A stretch of DNA of 64,000 nt from Lumbricus rubellus (Eukaryota; Annelida; Clitellata; Crassiclitellata; Lumbricidae). Made by a program: the position numbers and the translations under genes. The stretch spans positions 34,177,878 through 34,241,877 of the forward strand of contig OX243821.1 in NCBI GenBank assembly GCA_945859605.1. The letters are read 5' to 3'. The notes beneath the pieces are model-generated. The model was not told the DNA's origin, did not search any database, and saw only the letters and a program-made list of their open reading frames with translations. Of this stretch, positions 53,085 through 64,000 are shown one piece after another. Within the stretch, counting starts at the first letter, position 1. Each line of letters begins with the position of its first letter.

Positions 53085-53280
53085 GGCTGAACGCCACCAA
53101 GCGGCCAGTGATTAAAATCGCTGCATTTCGGTTGGCACTCTATAAAAGCAGATCAAAAAACACTTTCTTCAGCACACTGCAAACGGCTGCAGTAAAAAAA
53201 AATTCATCTGTTCAACTACTTACAATCGGTTTCGGGAAGGGAGGCATAACTACTCACCAGTACGCTGGTGTGGTGCCTTT
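53085..53280 (+). promoter_or_regulatory. Promoter-like segment and hairpin
   Basis: An inverted CCAAT box (GATTGGCTGA near 53080), a good TATA box CTATAAAAG at 53140 and, downstream, a hairpin CACCAGTACGCTGGTG (53255-53270) with outer pairing AGGCA / TGCCT. No ORF follows directly and no known small RNA is recognised. It could be the start of an unannotated transcript or an element's 5' end. Confidence 0.35.
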
Positions 53281-53609
53281 GTAAACATTTTCGTAAAATA
53301 CGACATAATATTTAGATTTAGTTTAGTTCAGTAAAAACTCCGCGAGTTTGTGAGCCGCATATTGCAACTCATTTGGCCTTCCGCTATCGTGTGTCTTTTC
53401 TGTCGTCTTCAAATACAATTGGCTGCTAATAACATAAATCTTATGCTATTAGCTTAAGCCATAACACATGACATAATTAATTATTATTTTATAATAATAA
53501 TTAATAATTGGATATACTTTTTGTATATCCGTATCAAGGACAGCGATAAAAAATTCGAGCCATTCTGTGCAAAGCATATTGTTAGAGGTATAGCAATTTC
53601 TAGAAGCAG

Positions 53610-54241
53610 ATGGGCAGCAACTTGTGCAGGCGGATAGTTTCGTTTATTTGGGGGGAAACATCAGCACGCAGGGAGGATCAGAGAAAGACGTGAAAAGAAG
53701 AATTGGAATAGCGAGAGGAATATGGCAGGCATTGGGGAAAATATGGAACGCAAAGGAAATAAGCAGAGACACAAAAATCAAGTTGTATGAAACGTTGGTG
53801 TTAAGTGCATTACTCTACAATTCTGAGACCTGGACACTGAGGGAGACCGAGAAACAACGATTAAGGGTGTTCGAGATGGCCTGTCTACGAAAGATAGAAG
53901 GAGTCACAAGAAGAGATAGAATACGGAATGAGATTATTTACGAAAGATTAAACATCCAGAACGAAGTAGTGAGCAGAATACAGAACAGACGACTGCGCTA
54001 CTTTGGGCACATGGTCAGGATGGAAAACAACCGGTATCCAAAGATAGCCTTCAATGGGGAGGTACAGGGAAGGAGAAAAAGAGGAAGACCGAAGAAACGA
54101 TGGAGGGACGTGATTAAGGAGGACTGTCAGGAGATGGGGCTGTCGATGCAGGAGGCTGTGCATCAGGCGGAAAACAGAGGAGGATGGAGAGCTTCCATAA
54201 ATGAGCGGCTTCTGCGTGCTGGGGCATCGCCAAGGCCATAA
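53610..54241 (+). pseudogene. RTE-like LINE, C-terminal pol fragment
   Basis: An open frame of about 205 codons: FVYLGGNISTQGGSEKDVKR, RIGIARGIW, LYETLVLSALLYNSETWTL, MACLRKIEGVTRRDRIRNE, RRLRYFGHMVRMENN, GRRKRGRPKKRWRDVI and a TAA stop. These are the thumb and C-terminal blocks of RTE-group reverse transcriptases. Catalytic RT motifs and endonuclease are absent upstream, so this is a 5'-truncated copy with an intact remaining frame. Confidence 0.85.
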
Positions 54242-55365
54242 GTCAAGTAAGTCATAGCAATTTCACGGTTTCAGAAGAAAAAAATAGTATAAGCTTGATC
54301 TGGCAAACCCGTATGGTTTGGTAGTTTGAGTTTTTTAAAGTTAATTAGGATCAGAGGCCTACAAAGTCCATTGTTATTATTCCGGGTAAAGAAATATAGC
54401 GCATTAGATGCGCACTGAAAAGCTGCCGCTTGGCAAGGACAATGCTGTCTATTGAAAAAAACATTTAACGATCATTTCACCCGAAATGACTTTAAAAAAT
54501 TACTTCACTCCATTTAGTATAAGAATTATTAGTTAGAGAATTTCCTTTCGCCTGTCTTTTCACTTTGAATGATCTTACAAATCTTAAAATAAAACCTGTC
54601 TTTAGAAAGAAATCTAAATAAAAACGAGAAATAATTTGAAAAATAATTTGAAAAATAATAATAAATAAGTCCATGAGGGATTCCAAATACCTCGAGGCAA
54701 AAAAATAAAATAAAATATAAAAATCAATAACCATTATTATAATAATGGTAATAATAATAACAACAATAGTAATAACAACACAAATTTGCAGAATAATAAA
54801 AGACGATTTCTATAGCGACGACACCAAAGGAATGAGGGCGGTAGCCTATAAAATTATGGGTTCAAAATGTTAAAGACACTCATGATATGATTGTTTAGAA
54901 TTTTTAAACTCTATACATTCCGGGGAGGGGCGAAAGTCCTTCTCAGCAATGACATCCTCCAGAAATCTTGAGTTCTTGGATCACAGGTCTTTATTTATCC
55001 CACCCCCCGCGTCAGACTCCTCGGCAAAAAAACTTTGTCAAAAGTCAAAGAGTAGGCGTGGTCTTACGGTTTCATTCGCACAATCATCGAAAATGCAGAA
55101 TCAAGCGTTTTCTGTGGTTAACCCAGTGGTCTGGAAAGGGCTACCCAGTGCTAAAATTGTGGAAAAATAACTGAGGTTGGAGTATCATCAAATTGGAATT
55201 TGGGTGTTAAATTAAACTTTACTACGGGCCTAAGAAAGACTGGGGGTTGAAACACTCTAACCCTCCGGCAATTCTCACCCTGGAGCTACGCTTGCTTCCT
55301 AGGGCTGTTACTGAAGCATTTTTTTTAAATTTCAAAACGGTGATGTTTGGCGTGCAAGAATCTTT
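54242..55365. other. No gene recognised
   Basis: AT-rich sequence with ATA/AAT-type short repeats near 54640-54780. Nothing supported. Confidence 0.5.
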
Positions 55366-55580
55366 TAGCGCATCTGAGAAGTTCCCTGCGAGAGGCGCTA
55401 TAGAAATTCTTGTGTGAAGAAATGAAAAACAAAAGCATGGATGGACACCTTTCTTAAGCGTACATCCATAATTATTACACTCGGAATTTAATTTAAATTA
55501 CTTAGATTTCTCTGTTATGTCAGATAATTATAATACTGAAGTCCCAGGGGCGTAAAGCTAATGAACCTGCATACGGGCAG

Positions 55581-55769
55581 AGCATCATCATCATCATCAT
55601 CATAATCATCATCATCATCATCGTCATCGTCGTCGTCGTCGTCGCCGCCGTCGTCGTCGCCGCCGTCGTCGTCGTCGTCATCATCATCATCATCATCATC
55701 ATCATCACCACCACCACCATCACCAACACCACCACCACCACCACCACCACCACCACCACCACCACCACC

Positions 55770-55803
<34 letters not shown>

Positions 55804-55816
55804 TCATCATCACCAC

Positions 55817-55883
<67 letters not shown>

Positions 55884-55885
55884 TT
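55581..55885. repeat. Compound trinucleotide array (CAT/CGT/CCA)
   Basis: About 300 bp of ATC, GTC and ACC blocks in alternating domains. Homopolymeric frames are artefacts. Confidence 0.95.
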
Positions 55886-56964
55886 TATTATTTTATTGTA
55901 GTTACTAAGTTTATGTTCATGTTTTGCCCGTGTGGAGGCTACACGCTAAAATACTCGAAGCATTTGAAGTTGTTTGAATGATAACTAATTTCTAGAGGCG
56001 CTCAAGAATTTATTATCTTTGTTACTTCTCCTAAAGATCACATGATAATATAATCATTATCTTTTAAATGCAAATGCCGTTATTATGACAAACTATAAAT
56101 AGAAATTACGTCATAAATCACCATGCATGGCGACTCAATTCAAGCCTGCTGTCCAGTTAGCAGCGTTTGCGTTCAATCCTTGCTCATAAGAGTCAACACC
56201 TTCTATACCAAAGACTAACGCTGTGGTGCTAGTGCCAAGCAGAGGTAAAATGTCTAACAAATACTCGCATAGGGATACAGAAGAGTTGCCGTCCTTTGGA
56301 TATCCTTTGGATAGCGAATCGGAAGAGTTCCTGGGTCTTTCTATGTCGTTTAACAACCGATAAAAATAATTAAAGTCGTTTAGCAAAGAACCGGTTCAAC
56401 TTAAAACAGCCGTGGAAGAATTCGAGCCAACTCTGAGCAATGCAAATTCTCGGGTTTTTACAGAATAAATGTAGCCAGCCTGTATGGTTTAAACCTCAAA
56501 ATACATTTTTACATGCATTGTATTAATTCAAAGAAAGCGTTAGTTGTCTTTCTGACCGCTTGGCGGCGGCCTTTTCGATATAACCAAAACAAGGCACAAA
56601 AAATATTCTGCTACATTGAAAATAAAATCCATCAGTTATAACCAATGGGCAACATCGGGCGTGCAAATTGATGCATTGGGAGGCAGCCGTTTTGGTGATG
56701 ACAATTGTTTTTTGCTTCGAACCGGTTCAATAACTCGGCAAAAGCCCAAAATGAGGAACCCTATCACCCTCAATCTATCCTGTCTATCTAAGGATAGCCA
56801 AAAGGTTATTTTCTCATCTTAGAAAACCTGTCTGAGAATCGAGATGATGATAATATGAAAATTAAAGAATAAATTTAATTAATTAAAAAATGGACCAACA
56901 AGTGGATATGTTAAGTTTAGCAATAAATGGAACACAAGAGAAGTGATTCTTAGATGGTCCTCGT
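55886..56964. other. No gene recognised
   Basis: A minus-strand frame of 83 codons (56135-56386) has balanced composition but no recognisable motif or splice context. Nothing else seen. Confidence 0.4.
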
Positions 56965-57225
56965 TCATTCATACAATCATCCATTCATTCATTCATTCAT
57001 TCACTCAGTCAGTCAGTCAGTCATTCATTCGGGCATTCAGTTGTTCAATCATTCATTCATTCATCCATTCATCCATTCATTCATTCATTCAATCATTCAT
57101 TCGGTCATTCATTCATTCATTCATTCATTCACTCAGTCAGTCAGTCATTCATTCGGGCAGTCAGTTATTCATTCATTCATTCATTTATTCATTCATTCAT
57201 TCATTCATTCATTCATTCAGGACAT
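56965..57225. repeat. (CATT)n array with CAGT blocks
   Basis: CATT units with three CAGTCAGT blocks; the segment is partly duplicated (TTCATTCGGGCA twice). Ser/Ile/His frames are artefacts. Confidence 0.95.
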
Positions 57226-57665
57226 CGAAAAACTATCAAGCCTAAACAAAATAACTAGTATGTAATCATAATATGATCCTAAATATATCATAATCGTTCG
57301 CCATATAAATTATCAATTCACAGTTTCAGTCACCACATGTCGAACCATATCATCCGCCACCCGGTGCGATATTTCCCCCACTTTCAAAATCGAGCCAATC
57401 GCATTGGATCGAAAGCGTTTTCTTCGACCGAATAATAATTGATTGCTACAGGTGATACGTTGCTTTGATCTTAATCGCTTTGTAGTTCATTGAGTACGTT
57501 GCATACCTGGATTGCATACCTGGATTGCAGCATGCCTTGATTAAGGACTTATGTAGAAGAGCAATGGACATATTGAACAGGTGCAGATTGCTGCACCGTG
57601 CACGAACCTGGGAAGATGGGGGGAGAAGTACAGGTCAATGGGCAAAATGCGATTCATAATGATTC

Positions 57666-57666
<1 letters not shown>

Positions 57667-57714
<48 letters not shown>

Positions 57715-57830
57715 TATATAATCTATTCAAGCATTATATAATTATATAATACTGTAGTAAATATATATGTATATATACACAGATATTATATAATTATATA
57801 CAATTATAGATGCATATGAAAATACATGAA

Positions 57831-57904
<74 letters not shown>
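57667..57904. repeat. (TA)n arrays
   Basis: Two pure TA runs (57667-57710 and 57834-57903) separated by AT-rich sequence, immediately before the RTE fragment. Confidence 0.95.
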
Positions 57905-57906
<2 letters not shown>

Positions 57907-58624
57907 ATCTAAGAATCAACATCAGCAAGACAAAGACAATGACATTCGGGAGGAGGGAGAGTACAAAGGTGGTGGAGGTGGACGGAGAGAGCCTAGAGAA
58001 CGTAGAGGAATTTGTATATCTGGGAAGCCTGCTGACTTGGGATAATGACTGTGGGAAGGAGATAAACAGAAGAATAGCAAAAGCAGCAGGAGCAATGGCG
58101 GGTTTCGGAAGTATCTGGAGGAGCCGAGAGATTAGTATACAGACAAAGATAAAGATCATTAAAACATGCATATTCAGTGTACTGTTATAGGCATATAATC
58201 ATGGACGCTACGCAAACATGACAAAGACAAACTATTAGCATTCGAGATGAGATGCTACAGAAGGACACTACGCATCTGACGGCAGCAGAAGATAACGAAC
58301 AAGGAAATACGCAAAAGAGTGAAAAACACCAGAAACATCATACAGCAAATAATGGAAAGGAAGCTCAATTTCTTCGGACATGTATGCAGGATGAACAACA
58401 ACCGACTAGTAAAGCAGACCATATTCGGAATGACCGATGGTACGCGAATCAGAGGAAGACCAAGTAGAGAATGGTTGGACGATGTAAGGGATTGGTGTGG
58501 CATGAACATACACGGACTCAGTCTAATAGCACAGGAGAAGAGTAAATGGAGAAAAACAGTGAAACTTGCGATTGACACCAACGGGTGTTGAACCCACGGA
58601 CGATGATGATGATGATGATGATAT
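57905..58624 (+). pseudogene. RTE-like LINE 3' fragment, frameshifted, with GAT tail
   Basis: First part (to 58190): INISKTKTMTFGRR, EEFVYLGSLLTWD, INRRIAKAAGAM, TKIKIIKTCIFSVLL. A frameshift and stops follow near 58190-58280, then (58319-58591) RKLNFFGHVCRMNNNRLVK, GTRIRGRPSREWLDDVRDW and a TGA. It ends in GATGATGATGAT at 58601-58624. Clear RTE C-terminal organisation; broken. A GAT microsatellite is the 3' terminus. Confidence 0.8.
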
Positions 58625-58739
58625 ATATCTATATAAATATATATATATATCATATATATCGACTATTAAATGCATTTTGGATGTACATTGTGTCTGGGCA
58701 CAGAGGGACAAGTTGTGTAAAATATGAAAATAAATGGTA

Positions 58740-59490
58740 AATAGTCATCGAATGTTTAAATTCAAACTCCGTTTTAATTCTTTGTTTATTAACAACCTAA
58801 TTGACAAACCGCAATCTGTGACAGAACAGGTGAATTATTATAAAAATTAAACTACGAGTTAGCCGGAAGTTGTCGTTTATAAACTAATCTATAGGAAGAT
58901 GCATGTAGCTAGTGTCATCTTTATCATAAGTTTAAAATAATGTTGGCGCTAGTCATTCGGGAATTGTGAATACTGGGAAGGACTATATTTCGCGGAATCT
59001 GTATGGTTGTGCGAGATTTTACTCATATAGAGATGGTGACAACACTTTTAAAGGTTTGTATGTGCACTAGCAGATTGTACCCGCGTATTCAAGAAAACGA
59101 CGGAGTTTCTGCATTTGTAGTAAAATTAAAATTCTTTAAAAAGGTGTTCAGTAGAAATATCAGTTTTATGGTAAAACGCCGTTGGCATCGCCCTACTCAT
59201 TTATACAGGCTTAGAACGTGCTCTGTAAAACCTCTTTAATAAACTGCGTAATGCGTAATGTAACTCTGCCATTGCTCGTATTTTATCAGTGCCACTCCCA
59301 ATCTTGGATTAAACGGGTGGGAGACACCACAGAGGTTGGACAACAGAACTCAGCGTGGACTAACTTGTATAGAAGCCTGACCCTCCCTGACATACTGTTA
59401 TGAAAAAAATTAGTGCCAAATATAAAGCCATTAGCAAATATCACGTCGTTTTACTATGAGCTTCTACTGCATATTAAGAGTTTCTTTGCT
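58740..59490. other. No gene recognised
   Basis: AT-rich. Carries module words (TTTAAAGGTTTG near 59046, TTTAAAAAGGTGTTC near 59136) and a CCAGTCCC-like copy near 59285-59345. No exon. Confidence 0.45.
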
Positions 59491-59492
59491 TA

Positions 59493-60337
59493 GGGGTCAT
59501 TGCATAATTACGTAACGCTCGAGGGTGGGTGGGTGGGGTCATTGAAAACGTTACGAAACGTTACGGGGGTGGGTGGGTGGGGGGAGCTGAACGTCACGTA
59601 ACGCCGTGAAAAAAATTATTAATGAATATTATATTACATCGAATGTCACTTTAGACATGATGTGGTCGAAGTTTAAACTTCGTGACATTGATTTAAAACT
59701 TATCCGAAGTAGGTCTATTTATCTCTATACGATACGGCAGTAGACACCATTTACATGCCAGTTCAATTGTGTTATCCCGTAGTTTTATCAGCGGAACAAC
59801 GTGGCAGGCCTAATTCTCCTTGAATTCTTGACATCGAAGAACCCCTTTGAAGCAGGTTTTATTTACCTATTATTAGCCTAAATATTATCCTCGAAGTGCC
59901 TAAACTACGCAAATAATTAGTTCATCTTAATTTTCATTAATTGTTAATGAGCTATTTAGTCCATGAAATTTTTCAGTGGTGTAAAATTTTATTTTTGCGA
60001 CAAAATTTAAGAAAATTGCAGTTCACGCATGACTCATTTATACAAATAAAACATTGTGTAGGCTATAGGCCTATTTCAAGCCTAGTCTACTGTCAAGTTA
60101 GCCTATAATTCACATAGGCCTACTATGCTAGGCTATATTAAATTCACTATGAAAATATGAATTATAATTACGCACTCACATAAGCCAATAATAGACCTAG
60201 ATACAATCGAGACAATCGTTACGTAACGCTTGGGAGGGTGGGTGGGTGGGTCAAGGGCAACGTTACGAAGCGTTACAGGGTGGGTGGGTGGGTCGAAAAC
60301 GGTCATTTTCGGCGTTACGTAATTATGCAATGACCCC
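59493..60337. mobile_element. PIF/Harbinger-like MITE (845 bp)
   Basis: TIR GGGGTCATTGCATAATTACG (59493) with the complementary right end finishing at 60337; TTA flanks both sides (59490-59492, 60338-60340), the 3-bp TWA target duplication of Harbinger elements. Next to each TIR are direct-orientation copies of CGTTACGTAACGCT and GGGTGGGTGGGTGGG. No transposase. Confidence 0.8.
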
Positions 60338-60835
60338 TTACTTAAACACCTGTTTTAAGTTGTTAATTTTGTCTACAAGAATTGTGTGAAAAAGATTGGT
60401 TTTGCATTGTTAATAATCACGCTTATTGATAAACTTGCCCATGGATTGAAACTCTTATTAAATCTCATTTAATTATAATCATGGATGTTGTTTTCCTAAT
60501 TAAGAATTGACTATTTGAGATATATACTGATGAATAATAAGAATATGTTCGTTTCGAAAATCTGTAAACTTTCGTTTAACTTTTTTATGGAATTTTTAAT
60601 GAATATCGCTAAACATATGTGTCTTCAAAAAGAAAAGATCTTTCTTTTCAGTGGCACTTTCACCATCTCACATCACGAAACATGGCAAAATACCGTGAAA
60701 ATTGTGAATAACTACAGACAAAATAAATCTTTTGTGCCATGATTATCGTGAAGATATTACTTTAGCACATTCCTTTTAAATTTCATAACCTATAGATAAT
60801 TTAACGAATTGAACAGCATTTTAAAAAAACGCCAC

Positions 60836-60930
60836 TAATAGCATGCACTCTAACAGTGCATGCCAGTCCCATGTCTGGATAAGTGAGGAGGGCGATACTA
60901 GTCATATTTGAAATGACAGTGTCGTTAAAC
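60836..60930 (+). repeat. CCAGTCCC/GGAGGGCG dispersed repeat copy
   Basis: GCACTCTAACAGTGCATGCC, CAGTCCCATGTCTGGAT, GAGGAGGGCGATACTAGTC and ACAGTGTCGTTAAACAGC. A neighbour copy is at 61145-61230. Confidence 0.65.
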
Positions 60931-61144
60931 AGCAACAAGCAGTCAATATGCCTTAAATAATTTCTACCGCAATCACAATTGCTAAACTCCACTATAAGTC
61001 TAGGAAGACATTCAGAAAAAGTAATTAAAACACAGGCTTAAGACATAGCTAGTTTACGTTAAAAAAGGTGTGCAGAGATTGCTTTTACTTATATTATTAG
61101 GAGATAAGGTAACAAATTGAGCAGTATCATGCCAAAATCTCCGC

Positions 61145-61230
61145 CACGACTCGCACTCTGATAGTGCCAGTCCCAAGCCTGCATAAAGGATGAGGGCGAC
61201 ACTCGTCATCATTGAAACGGCAGTGTCGTA
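61145..61230 (+). repeat. CCAGTCCC/GAGGGCG dispersed repeat copy
   Basis: GCACTCTGATAGTGCCAGTC, CAAGCCTGCATAAAGGA, TGAGGGCGACACTCGTCATC and GGCAGTGTCGTAAATCAG. Similar spacing to the 60836 copy. Confidence 0.65.
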
Positions 61231-61313
61231 AATCAGTGACAATCAAGCAATATTATGCCTAATATGATCTCTATCGGCAACGGCCTTTCTTGTCATATTT
61301 AAGCTGTAAAAAC

Positions 61314-63053
61314 TAGTGTTGTTTTCGTTAACGAAAACGAAAACGAAAATGGTAATTAACGAAAATGAAACATTTTCGTTGACGAAAACTGAAACTAAAA
61401 CTAAAATGAGGTGACAACGAAAACTAAAACTAAAACGAAATTTGCCGCAATCAAAACTAAAACTAAACGAAAATTGATCAAACGAAAACTAAAACGATAT
61501 TCGGTCAAACGAAAACTAAATAATTTGCTCGTGATTTTACTTTAATTGTCATTTATTCGTATTATGCAAATAGTGTTGTTTTAATATTGTCTCAATTTTA
61601 GTTTTAGTTTTAGTTTTTATTGTTAGTCTTGATATTTAGTTTTAGTCTTAGTTTTAATTGTTGCTAAATATTAGTTTTAGTTTTCGTTTTAGTTTTTATG
61701 GATCAATTTTAGTTTTAGTTTTAGTTTTAGTAATCCAATTTTAGTTTTAGTTTTCGTTTTAGTAATCCAATTTTTGTTTTAGTTTTCGTTTTAGTAAGCT
61801 GGGGCTATTGACTCGTTAGAACTTAATGCCATATAATTTCTTGAAGAACCTAAATAAATACAAGACAAAACGAAGACGTGATGAATACAAAAAAATACTG
61901 ATTTATGTGAAATGTCCTTTTCTTATAATCTGCGCAATTGATACCTCAGCATGTAATTAATTATTGTTTGTGAGTAATATAGTTATGATAGAGATATTTA
62001 TGCCCTATAGTTGTGTCAACCTAGATCATATTTTAATGTTATTTCGCTATTTTTAAATTTTTTTATTGCACGTTCAATTCTGGATATAGAAACAAATGAG
62101 CTGTTTTTCAGTTTATTTACTAAAAGCTATTTTTTAAAGTATTTTTGCAAAACTACTTAGATGGAAATAGTGAATTCATTACCTTTTCCAATAGGCCTTT
62201 CTGACAAAAAGAAATATCGAAGACCATGCCTATAATTACAATTTATGAACTCCAAAACTCTTGCAACGATCAGCTTCTGACACCAAAGAAAGGATGCTGG
62301 AATAAGCTGTGAAATGGCATTTCAAAATTCATTAGCATCTGACATGTGTTGTCACATACTAGCTCATTGTATGTAATCAACCAAACACTGGCGGTAGACC
62401 AAGCTAATCTGCATACAGATACCCCTCTCAGGGGAGTCTAGAGATCTTGGGTGGACAATTGCCCTCGACCTATTTTAGACAATAGAGAGCCTACATGCAG
62501 CTATCTAGAACAGTGGCCAGTGGCAAGGTGCTTTCAATCTGATCTTGGGTTAGTGGTACACGCATACACACGCGCGCGCACAGGTCATGCACATACGCGG
62601 AGGTAAAGACACAGCCATACGCTCGAGGTAGACCAAGCTAATCTGCATAAGGTACCAATTCAGGGAGTCTATAGACCTTGGGTGGACAATTCTTCGACCT
62701 AGACGGCAGGTGCACTTGAAGCAGACGCTGATTGACCAGAGAATACTGGGACCAAAGTTCACCAAACCTCGGAAAGAGGAAAAGTATGACACGCCATTTG
62801 CATAATACGAATAAATGACAATTAAAGTAAAATCACGAGCAAATTATTTAGTTTTCGTTTGACCGAATATCGTTTTAGTTTTCGTTTGATCAATTTTCGT
62901 TTAGTTTTAGTTTTGATTGCGGCAAATTTCGTTTTAGTTTTAGTTTTCGTTGTCACCTCATTTTAGTTTTAGTTTCAGTTTTCGTCAACGAAAATGTTTC
63001 ATTTTCGTTAATTACCATTTTCGTTTTCGTTTTCGTTAACGAAAACAACACTA
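61314..63053. mobile_element. Foldback-type element with 258-bp inverted termini
   Basis: 61314-61571 is the reverse complement of 62796-63053 (position pairs sum to 124367), starting TAGTGTTGTTTTCGTTAACG. The termini consist of ACGAAAAC/ACTAAAAC-type sub-repeats. A further degenerate GTTTTAGTTTTAG tract is at 61572-61800. The interior (61858-62795) has no transposase. Long iterated inverted termini resemble foldback elements; class otherwise unknown. Confidence 0.7.
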
Positions 63054-64000
63054 TATGCAAATGGCGTGTCATACTTTTCCTCTTTCCGAGGTTTGGTGAA
63101 CTTTGGTCCCAGTATTCTCTGGTCAATCAGCGTCTGCTTCAAGTGCACCTGCCGTCTAGGTCGAAGAATTGTCCACCCAAGGTCTATAGACTCCCTGAAT
63201 TGGTACCTTATGCAGATTAGCTTGGTCTACCTCGAGCGTATGGCTGTGTCTTTACCTCCGCGTATGTGCATGACCTGTGCGCGCGCGTGTGTATGCGTGT
63301 ACCACTAACCCAAGATCAGATTGAAAGCACCTTGCCACTGGCCACTGTTCTAGATAGCTGCATGTAGGCTCTCTATTGTCTAAAATAGGTCGAGGGCAAT
63401 TGTCCACCCAAGATCTCTAGACTCCCCTGAGAGGGGTATCTGTATGCAGATTAGCTTGGTCTACCGCCAGTGTTTGGTTGATTACATACAATGAGCTAGT
63501 ATGTGACAACACATGTCAGATGCTAATGAATTTTGAAATGCCATTTCACAGCTTATTCCAGCATCCTTTCTTTGGTGTCAGAAGCTGATCGTTGCAAGAG
63601 TTTTGGAGTTCATAAATTGTAATTATAGGCATGGTCTTCGATATTTCTTTTTGTCAGAAAGGCCTATTGGAAAAGGTAATGAATTCACTATTTCCATCTA
63701 AGTAGTTTTGCAAAAATACTTTAAAAAATAGCTTTTAGTAAATAAACTGAAAAACAGCTCATTTGTTTCTATATCCAGAATTGAACGTGCAATAAAAAAA
63801 TTTAAAAATAGCGAAATAACATTAAAATATGATCTAGGTTGACACAACTATAGGGCATAAATATCTCTATCATAACTATATTACTCACAAACAATAATTA
63901 ATTACATGCTGAGGTATCAATTGCGCAGATTATAAGAAAAGGACATTTCACATAAATCAGTATTTTTTTGTATTCATCACGTCTTCGTTTTGTCTTGTAT
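61858..64000. repeat. Large inverted duplication (arms at least 947 bp)
   Basis: 61858-62804 and 63054-64000 are reverse complements of each other (position pairs sum to 125858) and appear identical wherever compared, including an 80-codon frame present once on each strand (62550-62792 and 63066-63308). The 249-bp spacer is the right terminus of the foldback-type element. The right arm runs off the window, so its true length is unknown. Confidence 0.85.

Noticed and set aside
56135..56386. 83-codon minus-strand frame
   Set aside because: Balanced composition, but no motif, no splice sites and no neighbour exon.
61372..61800. Telomere-like TTTTAG/CTAAAA repeats
   Set aside because: Irregular mix of ACTAAAAC, ACGAAAAC and GTTTTAG units forming the element's inverted termini, not a clean telomeric hexamer.
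62550..63308. 80-codon frame present on both strands
   Set aside because: The same sequence is present twice because of the palindrome; no family motif, internal to the foldback-type element.

Overview
This window looks like intron-rich, AT-rich animal genomic DNA, most likely from a marine invertebrate. An echinoderm or other non-vertebrate deuterostome is my guess, from the texture only: many TAGGCCTACATGTA-type words, abundant tetranucleotide arrays, and RTE and I/Jockey-like LINEs. I cannot name the species. There are no prokaryotic operons; genes appear as short exons with GT/AG (once GC/AG) borders.

Region 1-26 kb (+ strand) carries most of one host gene. I recover 17 exons from 1521 to 25554 totalling about 2.06 kb of coding sequence. 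Reading phase is continuous across every junction except 8754/13596 and 19353/21310. The product resembles the AFAP1/XB130 (actin filament associated protein) adaptors: an N-terminal helical segment, proline-rich and acidic tyrosine motifs, a basic KILTFGKK segment, then a PH domain (15810-18719), and a long polar tail. The first exon is not visible. The first PH domain expected for the family is not seen; its place (8755-13595) is filled by repeats, including a transposon-borne satellite.

Region 26-33 kb holds broken or duplicated exon material: a degenerate copy of an AFAP-like exon (about 26940-27067), one intact transmembrane exon (31887-32020, RYK-like by eye) with two broken copies and several truncated exon heads, a piggyBac-like MITE and a mariner remnant. 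Region 34-64 kb has no convincing host gene. It is a stack of mobile elements: a LINE with an intact 953-codon RT-RNase H ORF, RTE fragments, tRNA-derived SINEs, two Helitron-like elements with purine-rich arrays, hAT-, Harbinger- and MULE-like MITEs, and a large inverted duplication at the right end.

Two signals tie the window together. First, a word close to TTTTAAAGGTGTCTAA occurs about 50 times on both strands, usually with a TATATAA-like box 26-31 bp upstream of GGTGT on the same strand, which is core-promoter-like geometry. Second, the same GGTGT core sits in every unit of two 47-bp satellite arrays carried by a hAT-like element (41516-44718, with TIRs and an 8-bp target duplication) and in a neighbouring second array. 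The right end (61314-64000) shows nested inverted repeats with arms of at least 947 bp that look identical where compared; this is either a foldback-type element or an assembly artefact.
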